Of a stretch of DNA of 64,000 nucleotides, positions 26,221-35,439 are shown piece by piece; the stretch's first letter is position 1, and every line of letters begins with the position of its first letter. Below the pieces are notes generated by a model. It was not told the origin of the DNA. It made no database searches and saw only the letters and a program-made list of their open reading frames with translations. The stretch comes from Pseudomonas sp. efr-133-TYG-5 (lineage in GTDB: Bacteria > Pseudomonadota > Gammaproteobacteria > Pseudomonadales > Pseudomonadaceae): NCBI RefSeq assembly GCF_030209175.1, contig NZ_JARVSM010000001.1, forward strand, positions 2,418,001-2,482,000, read 5' to 3'. Position numbers and translations under genes: made by a program.

Positions 26221-27108
26221 ATGGAATTCCGACAACTGCGCAGCTTCGTCGAAGTCATGCATCAGGGCGGCTTCACGCAGGCTGCGAAAACCCTGCACAT
26301 CAGCCAGTCCGCCGTGAGCAAGCAAGTCGCCCAGCTGGAGCAGAGCCTGGGCACGCCGCTGCTGGAACGGCTTGGCTCGCAACTGCGTCTCACCGCGGCC
26401 GGCAGCGTGGTCCTGCAACGCGCCGAGGGCATGTTGCGCTTGCGCAATGAATTGCTCAGCGAACTCGACGACCTCAGCCAACTGGCACGCGGCGAGTTGC
26501 GCCTCGGCCTGCCGCTGCTGGGCAGCGATGCGCTGTTCGCCGGGCTGTTCGCCGAGTACCGCCGACGCTATCCGAATATCAGCATTCAGTTGCTTGAGGG
26601 GGGCAGTCGCAACATCGAGCAGGCGGTGCTCAGTGGCGAACTGGAACTCGGCGGCAGTCTGTTGCCGAAAGACCCGCAGTTCGACTGCCAGCCGTTCTGT
26701 GATGAACCGCTGGATGCGCTGCTGCCGGTGGATCATCCGCTGGCGGGCCGGGGCGTGATCAGCCTGCGGGAACTGGCGGACACGCCCTTCCTGCTTTATC
26801 AGCGCAGCTTCGTGCTCAACGACCGCCTGCTCCAGGCCTGCCAACAGATGGGCTTCACGCCGAAGGAAGGCGGCCGCAGCGGGCAGGCGGATTTCCTCGC
26901 CGCACTGGTGGCGGCGGGACAGGGCGTGGTGCTGTTACCGAGTGTGGTCGCGCGCGGGCTGGTGCGGCCGGGCGTGGTGCGCCTGACCTTGCAGGCGCCG
27001 GATTACTTGCGCTGGGACATCGCGTTCATCTGGCGCCACGGCGCCTATCTGTCGAAGGCTGCACAGGCCTGGCTGGCCCTGCTGCGCGAACGCCCGATCA
27101 GCCCTTGA
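26221..27108 (+). CDS. LysR family regulator divergent from lrgAB
   Basis: Regulator of 295 residues. The N-terminal winged helix-turn-helix (MEFRQLRSFVEV, then GFTQAAKTLHISQSAVSKQV) is followed by a LysR substrate-binding domain (about 90-290). It is divergent from lrgA, the same arrangement as PA3433 in P. aeruginosa and CidR in Gram-positive bacteria, so control of lrgAB is likely. ATG 26221 is the family start. Its 3' end overlaps the convergent flavodoxin gene by 11 bases. The effector is unknown; CidR-like relatives respond to acetate or similar metabolites. Confidence 0.86.
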   Translation: MEFRQLRSFVEVMHQGGFTQAAKTLHISQSAVSKQVAQLEQSLGTPLLERLGSQLRLTAAGSVVLQRAEGMLRLRNELLSELDDLSQLARGELRLGLPLLGSDALFAGLFAEYRRRYPNISIQLLEGGSRNIEQAVLSGELELGGSLLPKDPQFDCQPFCDEPLDALLPVDHPLAGRGVISLRELADTPFLLYQRSFVLNDRLLQACQQMGFTPKEGGRSGQADFLAALVAAGQGVVLLPSVVARGLVRPGVVRLTLQAPDYLRWDIAFIWRHGAYLSKAAQAWLALLRERPISP

Positions 27109-27553
27109 GGGCGTCAATCAGTTGCGCCAGCCAAGGCTCGGCATCGGCTTCCGGGGTGACGCTTTCGCTGGCATCGAGACGCAGCATCGGCTGCACTTCG
27201 CGCAGGCCCAGTTCGGCGAACAGTTCGCGCATCTGCTCGCCGCCGCCGCAGAATGTGTCGCCGTAGCTGGCGTCACCCAGGGCGATGACCGCACCCGGCA
27301 GGCCGCGCCAGGCGGCGGGCAGTTGATCGCGGATGGTCGAGTACAGCGGTTGCAGGTTGTCCGGCAGTTCGCCCATGCCGGTGGTCGACGTCACGGCCAG
27401 AAGCGCCTCGGGGGCGAAGCCCTGGAGATCGGCCAGGGTTGCACGCGGGCTGTAGAACGTTTCGTGACCGGCGGCCTGCAACAGGCTCTGGGCGTGACGA
27501 GCGACTTCCTCGGCCGTGCCGTAGACCGAGCCGGAAAGAATGGCGACTTTCAT
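27098..27553 (-). CDS. Flavodoxin (MioC-like)
   Basis: Short FMN-binding electron carrier of 151 residues. The phosphate-binding loop is ILSGSVYGTAEEVA, and the isoalloxazine-contact loops are TSTTGMGELPDN and LGDASYGDTFCGGGE. This resembles MioC and flavodoxin domains of sulfite and P450 reductases. ATG 27553 begins MKVAIL; the longer reading to 27610 is not needed. The gene is convergent with the LysR gene and matches PA3435 by position. Redox partners are not apparent nearby. Confidence 0.87.
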   Translation of the reverse strand: MKVAILSGSVYGTAEEVARHAQSLLQAAGHETFYSPRATLADLQGFAPEALLAVTSTTGMGELPDNLQPLYSTIRDQLPAAWRGLPGAVIALGDASYGDTFCGGGEQMRELFAELGLREVQPMLRLDASESVTPEADAEPWLAQLIDALKG

Positions 27554-27707
27554 CAATCTGATCCTGAAAACTGAAAAAAAGAGCAACGATAGTAGCAGCC
27601 GCCAGCGCAAAGCTGCGATTGGCTCGCGTTTGGCCTTGATGGCCAGTAGACAGCGGCGGGCGATCTTCTAGAATGCCAGCCACCGAAAGCCCCGGACGGA
27701 TTCAGAG

Positions 27708-28184
27708 ATGATCAAAGCCAGCCTGCTGCAAATGGTGATCAACGCCTCCAACGACGGCATCGTGGTGACGGAAAAGGAAGGCGACCAGGACACCATCCTG
27801 ATCTACGTGAACCCCGCGTTCGAACGCCTGACCGGTTACAGCAGCGAAGAGATCCTCTATCAGGACTGCCGCTTCCTGCAGGCCGGTGACCGTGATCAGC
27901 AAAGCCTGGAGCGGATTCGCCAGGTCCTGAGGGACGGTGGTGCGTGCCGCGAAATCCTGCGCAATTACCGCAAGGACGGCACGCCGTTCTGGAACGAGCT
28001 GTCGATATCGACGATAAAAAATGCCGAAGATGGCCAGACGTATTTCATCGGTGTACAGAAAGACGTCAGCGTCCAGGTCAAGGCGCAACAACGCGTGACG
28101 CAGCTCGAAGCCCAGGTCGCCGCCCTGCAGGCAGAGCTCGCGGCGCTGAAAGCGACGAACGGCGCAAACAAAACTGCGAACTAA
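27708..28184 (+). CDS. Short LOV-domain blue-light photoreceptor (SB1-LOV type)
   Basis: Protein of 158 residues consisting of one PAS/LOV domain with a C-terminal helix. The flavin-binding motif reads YQDCRFLQ, with photoactive cysteine 54, which forms the covalent FMN adduct under blue light. NYRKDGTPFWNELS and TYFIGVQKDVS are the later flavin contacts. The last 35 residues (VKAQQRVTQLEAQVAALQAE) form a heptad coiled coil for dimerisation. Sequence and length match PpSB1-LOV of P. putida, which has no effector domain and signals through partners. A LitR-like MerR regulator lies 0.7 kb downstream. Light sensing is well supported; the output is inferred. Confidence 0.92.
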   Translation: MIKASLLQMVINASNDGIVVTEKEGDQDTILIYVNPAFERLTGYSSEEILYQDCRFLQAGDRDQQSLERIRQVLRDGGACREILRNYRKDGTPFWNELSISTIKNAEDGQTYFIGVQKDVSVQVKAQQRVTQLEAQVAALQAELAALKATNGANKTAN

Positions 28185-28238
28185 GTGTCAGTAACTACAA
28201 TCACCAATGACTTTGTAACTATTTCTTACGAGTTAACC

Positions 28239-28844
28239 ATGCAACGCGACGCCCTCCTCACTCAGGATGAGCTGGATTTCATCCAGACCATGCAGCACAA
28301 CCCGCAACTCAATGTGCGGGATGCGACGTCGAGTCTGCTGGTTAATGGCGGTTCGCAGATCCGCGACCTGCTCACGCGCCTCGCCGCGCATGAACAGGTG
28401 ACGATCCAGGCAAACTTCGAAAACCAGCAGATGACATTCCCGCTGCACCTGGTCGAGGACGAATTCCACGCCCTGCATTTGCGTCTGGGGGTGCCAAGCA
28501 TCTACGAAGACGGGCCGATGGTGCGCCCGTGGCGCCTGACCCTGGAAGAACCGGTCGCCCTGGAAAACGCCAAGGGCCAGCCGGGTACGTTCTGGGTGCA
28601 TGAGGTGTCGCACAAAGGCGTGCTGCTGGAAGTGCGCAACAAGACCAAACCACCCAAGCACTTTGCCTTGTGGTTCAGCCCTTCAGGCTATGAGCGGATT
28701 GCCCTGCGCGGCAATTTCGAACGCGAGACCGAAAGCGGATTCTTCGCCTATGAACTGAGTCAGACCGACGCCGACGAAACCGAGCGCCTGCGCCAGTTCA
28801 TCCTGCAGCAACATCGCCTGACCCACCCTGCCCTGCACACCTGA
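28239..28844 (+). CDS. Hypothetical protein next to the LOV gene, possibly PilZ-like
   Basis: Soluble protein of 201 residues from ATG 28239; a GTG at 28185, directly after the LOV stop codon, would add 18 residues. I cannot assign a family with certainty. The order of an alpha-helical N-terminus, a beta-rich middle (EQVTIQANFENQQMTFPLHL) and a segment FWVHEVSHKGVLLEVRN resembles YcgR-type PilZ proteins, where D/N-x-S-x-x-G binds cyclic di-GMP, but the arginine-rich signature is absent. It follows the LOV gene on the same strand and converges on the MerR gene, five bases away. Confidence 0.6.
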   Translation: MQRDALLTQDELDFIQTMQHNPQLNVRDATSSLLVNGGSQIRDLLTRLAAHEQVTIQANFENQQMTFPLHLVEDEFHALHLRLGVPSIYEDGPMVRPWRLTLEEPVALENAKGQPGTFWVHEVSHKGVLLEVRNKTKPPKHFALWFSPSGYERIALRGNFERETESGFFAYELSQTDADETERLRQFILQQHRLTHPALHT

Positions 28845-28848
28845 GTCT

Positions 28849-29826
28849 TCAGGTATCCAGCGTTCCCGCCATGAACTGCAGCATCCGCTGGCGCATGGTC
28901 ACCGCTTCATTGCCCAGGCACGCGACCGATGATCCGGCGAGGCTGTCCTGGGCCAGATCGGCCGCATCCCCCGCCAGCATCAACTGACAATCGAGACTCA
29001 GCGCCAGGCGGTTGAGGCGCCGCGGCAATTCGGCGCTCGGCGCATGATTGGAAAACAACACCAGCGCCTGCGGCTTGATCTTTTCGCAGACCAGGGTCAG
29101 TTCATCGAACGGCTGGCCGCTGGTCAGCACCCGCACGCCGGCATCATTGCCACTGAGAAACAGCGCCGCCACCAGCAGCTCCAGCTCGCGGCACTGCCCG
29201 GCCAGGGCACTGACCACCACCCGGCGCGGCTGTGAACCGCGCAGCATGACGATCCGCTGCAACACCCGCGCGCGCAGGAACCCATCGAAAAACAGCCATT
29301 CGCTGGTCTGGCCGAAGGCGTCCTGGCGTTGCAGCATCCGCAGCCACAACGGCATCAGGATGTCCTGGAACACCACCGGCAAGGCGTAGGACGAGAAGAT
29401 CTGGCCATAGACGCGATCCAGCTCCTGGTCATCGAACGAGCTGACCGCGCGCTGCACCTGATCCTGCCATTGCTGGTAATCGGCCTGCACCTGGTCGTCG
29501 GAGATGAAGTGCGCCAGCACTTTCAGCGGCTCGGTCTTGGCCAGGATCTTGCCGATCTTGCTCACCGCCACGCCGCGGTCGATCCAGTCGACGATGCTGC
29601 GCACACGCTCGATATCGGTCATCGAATACAAGCGGTGCCCACTTTCGGTGCGCGTCGGCTGGATCAAGCCGTAGCGGCGTTCCCAGGCACGCAGGGTCAC
29701 CGGGTTCACACCCGTCAGCCGAGAAACCTCGCGAATGGGAAAAAGCTCCTCGCGCTCAAGGGCAACAGATGTCGGTGAACCTGGCTGAACATCTGCAATG
29801 ACTGGCATAGGTGTGTACACGTCCAT
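28849..29826 (-). CDS. MerR family regulator resembling class II LitR/PplR
   Basis: Regulator of about 325 residues. The N-terminal MerR helix-turn-helix reads LFPIREVSRLTGVNPVTLRA, then WERRYGLIQPTRTESGHRLY. The rest has the helical plus Rossmann-like layout of the cobalamin-binding region of CarH/LitR, but the stretch PRRVVVSALAGQCRELELL lacks the histidine and the D-x-H-x-x-G motif needed for B12, as in class II LitR (PplR) of Pseudomonas. In P. putida such proteins work with SB1-LOV in light responses. The start is uncertain: ATG 29826, ATG 29808 or GTG 29913. TGTACA at 29814-29819 overlaps this region. Confidence 0.82.
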   Translation of the reverse strand: MDVYTPMPVIADVQPGSPTSVALEREELFPIREVSRLTGVNPVTLRAWERRYGLIQPTRTESGHRLYSMTDIERVRSIVDWIDRGVAVSKIGKILAKTEPLKVLAHFISDDQVQADYQQWQDQVQRAVSSFDDQELDRVYGQIFSSYALPVVFQDILMPLWLRMLQRQDAFGQTSEWLFFDGFLRARVLQRIVMLRGSQPRRVVVSALAGQCRELELLVAALFLSGNDAGVRVLTSGQPFDELTLVCEKIKPQALVLFSNHAPSAELPRRLNRLALSLDCQLMLAGDAADLAQDSLAGSSVACLGNEAVTMRQRMLQFMAGTLDT

Positions 29827-30021
29827 CGGTGGCGTAGTTGGATCCCATTCTACTCCTGATGCCCGGTGACGATTCAAGTGATGAACTGCGACGAATGTCG
29901 CTGGTTTATTCACGATAATCAGGAATAATCCTTGCTTGTCGATAAACGCAGCCCACTACCCCGGCGCTGCGTCTGGCGAAACTCCTACCCGGAGCAACGC
30001 AAAGCAATTCGGAGATACACA

Positions 30022-30591
30022 ATGTCTACTTCCCCCGTCACGCTGATGGTTGCGCGTCGTGTCGCTGCTGGCCGCTATCAGGACCTGATCGCCTGGCTGC
30101 GCGAAGGCGAACAACTGGCCACCGACTTTCCCGGCTATCTCGGCTCCGGCGTACTCGCACCACCGCCCGGCGACGATGAATTCCAGATCATCTTCCGTTT
30201 CGTCGACGAGCACACCCTGCACGCCTGGGAGCACTCGGCCTCACGCACCGCGTGGCTGGCGCGGGGCAGCGATCTGTTCGCGCACCCCAAGGAGCATCGG
30301 GTCAGCGGCATCGAAGGCTGGTTCGGCGCGGCCGGCCAGCGACCACCGCGCTGGAAACAGGCCGTGGCGATCTGGCTGGCGTTTTTCCCGGTGTCGCTGC
30401 TGTTCAACTTCGTCCTCGGGCCATGGCTCGGCGAGTTGAGTCTGCTGCCCCGGGTGCTGATCAGCACGGCATGCCTGACGCCGCTGATGGTGTACTTCTT
30501 TATTCCGCTGTCGACGCGGTTGCTCGCGGGTTGGTTGAACAGCGTTGCGCCACGTCCCTTGCCTGCAACGCCTTCTACGCAAAACCGCTAA
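30022..30591 (+). CDS. Antibiotic biosynthesis monooxygenase domain with two membrane helices
   Basis: Protein of 189 residues. Residues 1-100 form an ABM-type ferredoxin-like domain (VTLMVARRVAAGRYQDLIAW, then FQIIFRFVDEHTLHAWEHS). Residues 113-180 hold two transmembrane helices (AVAIWLAFFPVSLLFNFVLG and the LISTACLTPLMVYFFIPL region). This fusion is widespread in Pseudomonas, and its substrate is unknown; ABM folds may be quinol oxygenases or haem-binding proteins. GGAG lies nine bases before ATG 30022. It is divergent from the LitR-like gene across a short gap, a position typical of a regulator's target. Confidence 0.8.
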   Translation: MSTSPVTLMVARRVAAGRYQDLIAWLREGEQLATDFPGYLGSGVLAPPPGDDEFQIIFRFVDEHTLHAWEHSASRTAWLARGSDLFAHPKEHRVSGIEGWFGAAGQRPPRWKQAVAIWLAFFPVSLLFNFVLGPWLGELSLLPRVLISTACLTPLMVYFFIPLSTRLLAGWLNSVAPRPLPATPSTQNR

Positions 30592-30604
30592 TCCCGCGGG
30601 GGAA

Positions 30605-30682
30605 GGAGCCTGCTCGCGAACGCGTGGCACCGGTCGACATGCCTGTTGGCTGTCAGTGCGCCTTCGCGAGCAGGCTCGCTTT
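30605..30682. repeat. REPIN (paired inverted REP sequences)
   Basis: Two REP palindromes in inverted orientation: GAGCCTGCTCGCGAA at the left and TTCGCGAGCAGGCTCGC at the right, about 45 bases apart. It lies between the ABM gene and folM. Confidence 0.8.
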
Positions 30683-30764
30683 CACCTGTCAGGGCGAGCC
30701 GGTAATAGGTGGGCAAGCCGCGTCGCTGTTATAGTTTTTGCTCCCACCGCGACGCGAGCCGTTC

Positions 30765-31475
30765 ATGACCCTTTCCTCCGCCCCGATCCTCATCACCGGT
30801 GCCGGCCAGCGTGTCGGTCTGCACTGCGCGCAGCGTTTGCTTGAAGACGGCCATCGGGTCATCTTCACCTACCGCAGCGAACGCCCGGGCGTGCAAGCCC
30901 TGCGCGATCTGGGCGCTGTCGCGGTGTTCGCGGACTTTTCCAGCGAAGCCGGCATCCTCACCTTCATCGATGAGCTGAAAACCCACACCGACAGCCTGCG
31001 CGCCATCGTCCACAATGCTTCCGAATGGCTGGCGGAAACCGCGGACACCGAGGCCGACGCCTTTTTGCGCATGTTCAACGTGCACATGCTCGCGCCGTAC
31101 CTGATCAACCTGCACTGCGCCGACCTGCTCCAGCGCTCGACGCCCGCGGACATCATTCATATCAGCGACGACGTCACGCGCAAGGGCAGCAGCCGGCATA
31201 TCGGCTATTGCGCCAGCAAGGCCGGGCTCGACAGCCTGACCCTGTCGTTCGCCGCCCGCTATGCGCCGGCGATCAAGGTCAACGGCATCGCCCCGGCCCT
31301 GCTATTGTTCAATCCCGACGACGACGCGGCGTACCGCGCCAAGGCACTGGCGAAATCCGCGCTGGGCATCGAGCCCGGCAGCGAAGTGATCTACCAGAGC
31401 CTGCGTTATCTGCTCGACAACCCTTATGTCACCGGCACTACCCTGACCGTCAACGGCGGGCGACACGTCAAATAA
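30765..31475 (+). CDS. folM: Dihydromonapterin reductase FolM
   Basis: Short-chain dehydrogenase of 236 residues that reduces dihydromonapterin (and weakly dihydrofolate) to the tetrahydro form. The Rossmann motif is [19 protein letters not shown], the NADPH-selecting loop YRSERPG, then HNASEW in place of the usual NNAG, and [11 protein letters not shown] as the Y-x3-K active site. H-N-A-S is typical of FolM and pteridine reductases. It is followed after 22 bases by folE and folX. These genes together supply tetrahydromonapterin, the cofactor of phenylalanine hydroxylase in Pseudomonas. TATAGT at 30730-30735 may be its -10 element. Confidence 0.92.
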   Translation: MTLSSAPILITGAGQRVGLHCAQRLLEDGHRVIFTYRSERPGVQALRDLGAVAVFADFSSEAGILTFIDELKTHTDSLRAIVHNASEWLAETADTEADAFLRMFNVHMLAPYLINLHCADLLQRSTPADIIHISDDVTRKGSSRHIGYCASKAGLDSLTLSFAARYAPAIKVNGIAPALLLFNPDDDAAYRAKALAKSALGIEPGSEVIYQSLRYLLDNPYVTGTTLTVNGGRHVK

Positions 31476-31497
31476 CCCCGCCCCGCGAGGATGCGCC

Positions 31498-32058
31498 ATG
31501 CCACTGTCCCTGCCCGACAACTACCGTCAGATCCTCATCGGCCTCGGTGAAGATCCCGACCGCGAGGGCTTGCTCGACACCCCGCTGCGTGCGGCCAAGG
31601 CCATGCAATACCTGTGTCACGGCTACGCGCAGAGCGTCGACGAGATCGTCAATGGCGCGCTGTTTGCCTCTGACAGTGATGAAATGATCATCGTCGCCGA
31701 CATCGAGTTGTATTCGTTGTGCGAGCATCACCTGCTGCCCTTCATCGGCAAGGCCCATGTGGCTTATATTCCGACGGGCAAGGTGCTGGGGCTGTCGAAG
31801 ATCGCACGGCTGGTGGACATGTTCGCCAGACGCCTGCAGATTCAGGAAAACCTCACCCGGCAGATCGCCGAGGCGGTCCAGCAGGTCACCGCTGCCGCCG
31901 GCGTGGCAGTGGTGATAGAAGCCCGACACATGTGCATGATGATGCGCGGTGTCGAAAAACAGAATTCGACGATGAACACCTCGGTCATGCTCGGCGCCTT
32001 CCGCGAGTCGAGCAACACCCGCCAGGAGTTCCTGCAATTGATTGGACGGAGCAAGTAA
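31498..32058 (+). CDS. folE: GTP cyclohydrolase I
   Basis: Zinc enzyme of 186 residues converting GTP to 7,8-dihydroneopterin triphosphate. Conserved motifs are [13 protein letters not shown], the zinc-ligand segment [39 protein letters not shown], and the late cysteine in [15 protein letters not shown]. It is probably one of two or more FolE copies in the genome; this one is dedicated to the monapterin branch by its position between folM and folX. The stop codon TAA is directly followed by the folX ATG. Confidence 0.95.
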   Translation: MPLSLPDNYRQILIGLGEDPDREGLLDTPLRAAKAMQYLCHGYAQSVDEIVNGALFASDSDEMIIVADIELYSLCEHHLLPFIGKAHVAYIPTGKVLGLSKIARLVDMFARRLQIQENLTRQIAEAVQQVTAAAGVAVVIEARHMCMMMRGVEKQNSTMNTSVMLGAFRESSNTRQEFLQLIGRSK

Positions 32059-32430
32059 ATGCCACAACTTCAACCGGGAATGGCGCGCATCCGGGTCAAG
32101 GATCTGCGCCTGCGCACCTTTATCGGGATCAACGAGGACGAAATCCTCAACAAGCAGGATGTGCTGATCAACCTGACCATTCTGTACGCGGCGCAGGAAG
32201 CGGTGCGTGACAACGACATCGATCACGCCTTGAACTACCGCACCATCACCAAGGCGATCATCGCCCACGTCGAAGGCAACCGCTTCGCGCTGCTCGAACG
32301 CCTGACCCAGGAGCTGCTGGACCTGGTGATGAGCAACGCCTCGGTGCTCTATGCCGAGGTCGAGGTGGACAAGCCGCACGCCCTGCGCTTTGCTGAATCG
32401 GTGTCCATAACGCTTGCAGCGAGCCGCTAG
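32059..32430 (+). CDS. folX: Dihydroneopterin triphosphate 2'-epimerase FolX
   Basis: Protein of 123 residues of the dihydroneopterin aldolase fold ([40 protein letters not shown], then [20 protein letters not shown]). FolX epimerises dihydroneopterin triphosphate to dihydromonapterin triphosphate. No base separates it from folE, so the two are tightly coupled. In P. aeruginosa and E. coli, FolX and FolM are both needed for tetrahydromonapterin. FolB is the close alternative, but the FolE-FolX-FolM grouping favours FolX. Confidence 0.93.
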   Translation: MPQLQPGMARIRVKDLRLRTFIGINEDEILNKQDVLINLTILYAAQEAVRDNDIDHALNYRTITKAIIAHVEGNRFALLERLTQELLDLVMSNASVLYAEVEVDKPHALRFAESVSITLAASR

Positions 32431-32510
32431 CTTCAAGCTTCCAGCGGCACGCTGTAAACTTCGTATCACCGCCACCCATCCTGCAGCTTGAAGCTCGTCG
32501 CTTGAAGCTG
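32423..32510. repeat. AGCTTGAAGC-type dispersed repeat
   Basis: The gap after folX carries alternating AGCTTCAAGCTT and GCAGCTTGAAGCT motifs (about 32427-32440 and 32481-32510) in opposite orientation. The same AGCTT-based repeat family flanks the four-helix-bundle gene near 45.7 and 46.2 kb. It resembles the R-type intergenic repeats of P. fluorescens. It may form a weak stem-loop. Confidence 0.6.
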
Positions 32511-32526
32511 TCTCGCAGAGACTCCC

Positions 32527-32823
32527 ATGACCGAGCAACAACGCCTCGAACTCGAAGCCGCCGCCTTCCGCCGACTGGTCGCCCACCTGGACAGCCGCAA
32601 GGACGTGCAGAACATCGACCTGATGAACCTCGCCGGCTTCTGCCGCAACTGCCTGTCGAAGTGGTACAAGGCCGAAGCCGACGAGCGCCAGATCGAGGTC
32701 AGCCTCGATGACGCCCGCGAAGTGGTTTACGGCATGCCGTACGCCGAGTGGAAAGCCCAATACCAGCAAGAAGCCAGCGCCGAACAACAAGCGGCGTTCG
32801 CCAAAGGAAAACCCCATGAGTGA
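32527..32823 (+). CDS. DUF1244 domain protein
   Basis: Protein of 98 residues matching the DUF1244 family (FRRLVAHLDSRKDVQNIDLM, then GFCRNCLSKWYKAEAD, where the C-R-N-C pair could bind metal, and MPYAEWKAQYQ). The family is widespread in proteobacteria and of unknown function. ATG 32527 starts the conserved region. The 3' end overlaps the start of the hopJ-like gene by eight bases (ATGAGTGA), so the two are translationally coupled. Confidence 0.85.
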   Translation: MTEQQRLELEAAAFRRLVAHLDSRKDVQNIDLMNLAGFCRNCLSKWYKAEADERQIEVSLDDAREVVYGMPYAEWKAQYQQEASAEQQAAFAKGKPHE

Positions 32824-33154
32824 TCTGAACACCCTGCGCGCCAGCCTCAAGAGCGGCGAACACGTTTTTGCCGACACCTTGTCCTTCATCGCCGCCGGCT
32901 ACGACTACCAGCCTCAGGCGTTCAACAACGGTGGCGTGGAAAACGCGGCCGGGCAGAACGAAGGCTCATGCAAGACGCTCGGTCTGGCGCTGCTGGAAGG
33001 CCTGAGCGATGAAGAGGCACTGCTGGCATTCGGCGAACACTACCGTTCGGTGGTAGCGACGCCCGAGGGCAGCGATCACGGCAATATCCGTGCGCTGATC
33101 CAGCACGGCCTGGCCGGTGTGAAGTTCGAAGCACAGCCGCTGACCCGCCGCTGA
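32816..33154 (+). CDS. HopJ family protein
   Basis: Protein of 112 residues of the HopJ type III effector family (GEHVFADTLSFIAAGYDYQP, then NEGSCKTLGLALLEGLSDEE). Despite the family name, members occur in many bacteria without type III secretion, and no secretion genes are near. It overlaps the DUF1244 gene by eight bases, a pairing conserved in Pseudomonas that points to a housekeeping role. ATG 32816 has AAAGGAAA upstream. Function is unknown. Confidence 0.83.
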   Translation: MSDLNTLRASLKSGEHVFADTLSFIAAGYDYQPQAFNNGGVENAAGQNEGSCKTLGLALLEGLSDEEALLAFGEHYRSVVATPEGSDHGNIRALIQHGLAGVKFEAQPLTRR

Positions 33155-33176
33155 TCTCTACAGCAATACCCACCCC

Positions 33177-33264
33177 CTGTGGGAGCGAGCCTGCTCGCGA
33201 ATACGGACTGACATTCAACACAAATGTCGACTGACAAACCGCCTTCGCGAGCAAGTTCCCACAG
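33177..33264. repeat. REPIN
   Basis: GTGGGAGCGAGCCTGCTCGC on the left faces TTCGCGAGCAAG and TTCCCAC on the right, with about 45 bases between. It sits just before the shared terminator of hopJ and trxB. Confidence 0.82.
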
Positions 33265-33298
33265 GGTTGTGCGGCGTAGTTGAAACCGCGGGTATAAA

Positions 33299-33327
33299 AA
33301 AACCGGCCAATCGGCCGGTTTTTTTCT
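33299..33327. terminator. Bidirectional intrinsic terminator between hopJ and trxB
   Basis: AACCGGCC and GGCCGGTT form a perfect 8-bp stem with loop AATC, with an A-run on the left and seven T on the right. It can stop transcription from both convergent genes. Confidence 0.9.
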
Positions 33328-33336
33328 GTCTGCGAT

Positions 33337-34473
<1,137 letters not shown>

Positions 34474-34609
34474 TCATAGGTGGTCTCTATGCGCACGCCC
34501 TGACGAGATGAGCGTCTTTGTTACAGTGAATGTCGATGCGTCTGCCACGCTTTCGCCGCCTCGGCAAAGCCGGTAAGGTCGGCGCGTTTTCCCTTGCTCG
34601 GAGCACCTC

Positions 34610-35362
34610 ATGCCCGCACCTGTCCTGTCCGGCCCGCAATACCTGCGCGAAGGCCTGAAACTGGTTCTCAGCCCAGGCCTGCGCCTGTTCGTGCTGCTGC
34701 CACTGGCGATCAACCTGGTGCTGTTCGTCGGCCTGATCTATCTGGCCGGCCATCAGTTCAGCCTTTGGGTCGACAGCCTGATGCCGTCGCTGCCTGACTG
34801 GCTGGGCTTTCTCAGCTACATCCTGTGGCCGCTGTTCGTGGTGCTGGTGGCGCTGATGGTGTTTTTCACCTTCACCATGCTGGCCAACGTCATCGCCGCA
34901 CCGTTCAACGGCTTCCTCGCGGAGAAGGTCGAGGTGGTGGTGCGCGGCACCGATGACTTCCCGGCCTTCAGCTGGGGCGAACTGATCGCCATGATCCCGC
35001 GCACCCTGAGTCGGGAAATGCGCAAGCTCGGCTACTTCCTGCCCCGGGCGATCGGCCTGTTCATCCTGTCGTTCATTCCGGTGGTGAACATCGTGGCGGC
35101 GCCGCTGTGGCTGTTGTTCGGCGTGTGGATGATGGCAATCCAGTACATCGACTACCCGGCGGACAACCACAAGCTGGGCTGGAACGAAATGCTCGCCTGG
35201 CTGCGGCAGAAGCGCTGGCAGAGCATGAGTTTCGGCGGCATCGTCTACCTGGTGCTGCTGATCCCGGTGGTGAACATCCTGATGATGCCCGCCGCCGTGG
35301 CCGGGGCGACCCTGTTCTGGGTACGCGAGCGCGGCGCTGAAAACCTCGTGACCCAACGCTAG
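34610..35362 (+). CDS. cysZ: Sulfate transporter CysZ
   Basis: Inner-membrane protein of 250 residues with about four to six hydrophobic helices ([80 protein letters not shown]). [17 protein letters not shown] is a family signature. CysZ brings sulfate into the cell for cysteine synthesis, and the sulfate-activating genes cysD and cysNC lie 9-12 kb away in this window. GAGC upstream is a weak ribosome site for ATG 34610. Confidence 0.91.
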   Translation: MPAPVLSGPQYLREGLKLVLSPGLRLFVLLPLAINLVLFVGLIYLAGHQFSLWVDSLMPSLPDWLGFLSYILWPLFVVLVALMVFFTFTMLANVIAAPFNGFLAEKVEVVVRGTDDFPAFSWGELIAMIPRTLSREMRKLGYFLPRAIGLFILSFIPVVNIVAAPLWLLFGVWMMAIQYIDYPADNHKLGWNEMLAWLRQKRWQSMSFGGIVYLVLLIPVVNILMMPAAVAGATLFWVRERGAENLVTQR

Positions 35363-35439
35363 GCCGGCCGCAACCGCCCTTCACAAATCCATCATCCGAT
35401 CGTCACAAGCGCGACATGGCCTCAGCCGACACTGAGGTC

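Noticed and set aside
29813..29820. GTGTACAC as a proven LitR-type operator
   Set aside because: Only one half-site is present at this place, and no second TGTACA lies at the 12-base distance. It is kept only as a hint in the light-locus finding.
28849..29826. LitR-like regulator as a B12-dependent photoreceptor
   Set aside because: The histidine and D-x-H-x-x-G residues for cobalamin are absent, so light sensing by B12 is unlikely.
32816..33154. HopJ-like gene as evidence for type III secretion
   Set aside because: The family is widespread in bacteria without type III systems, and no chaperone, hrp box or secretion gene is nearby.
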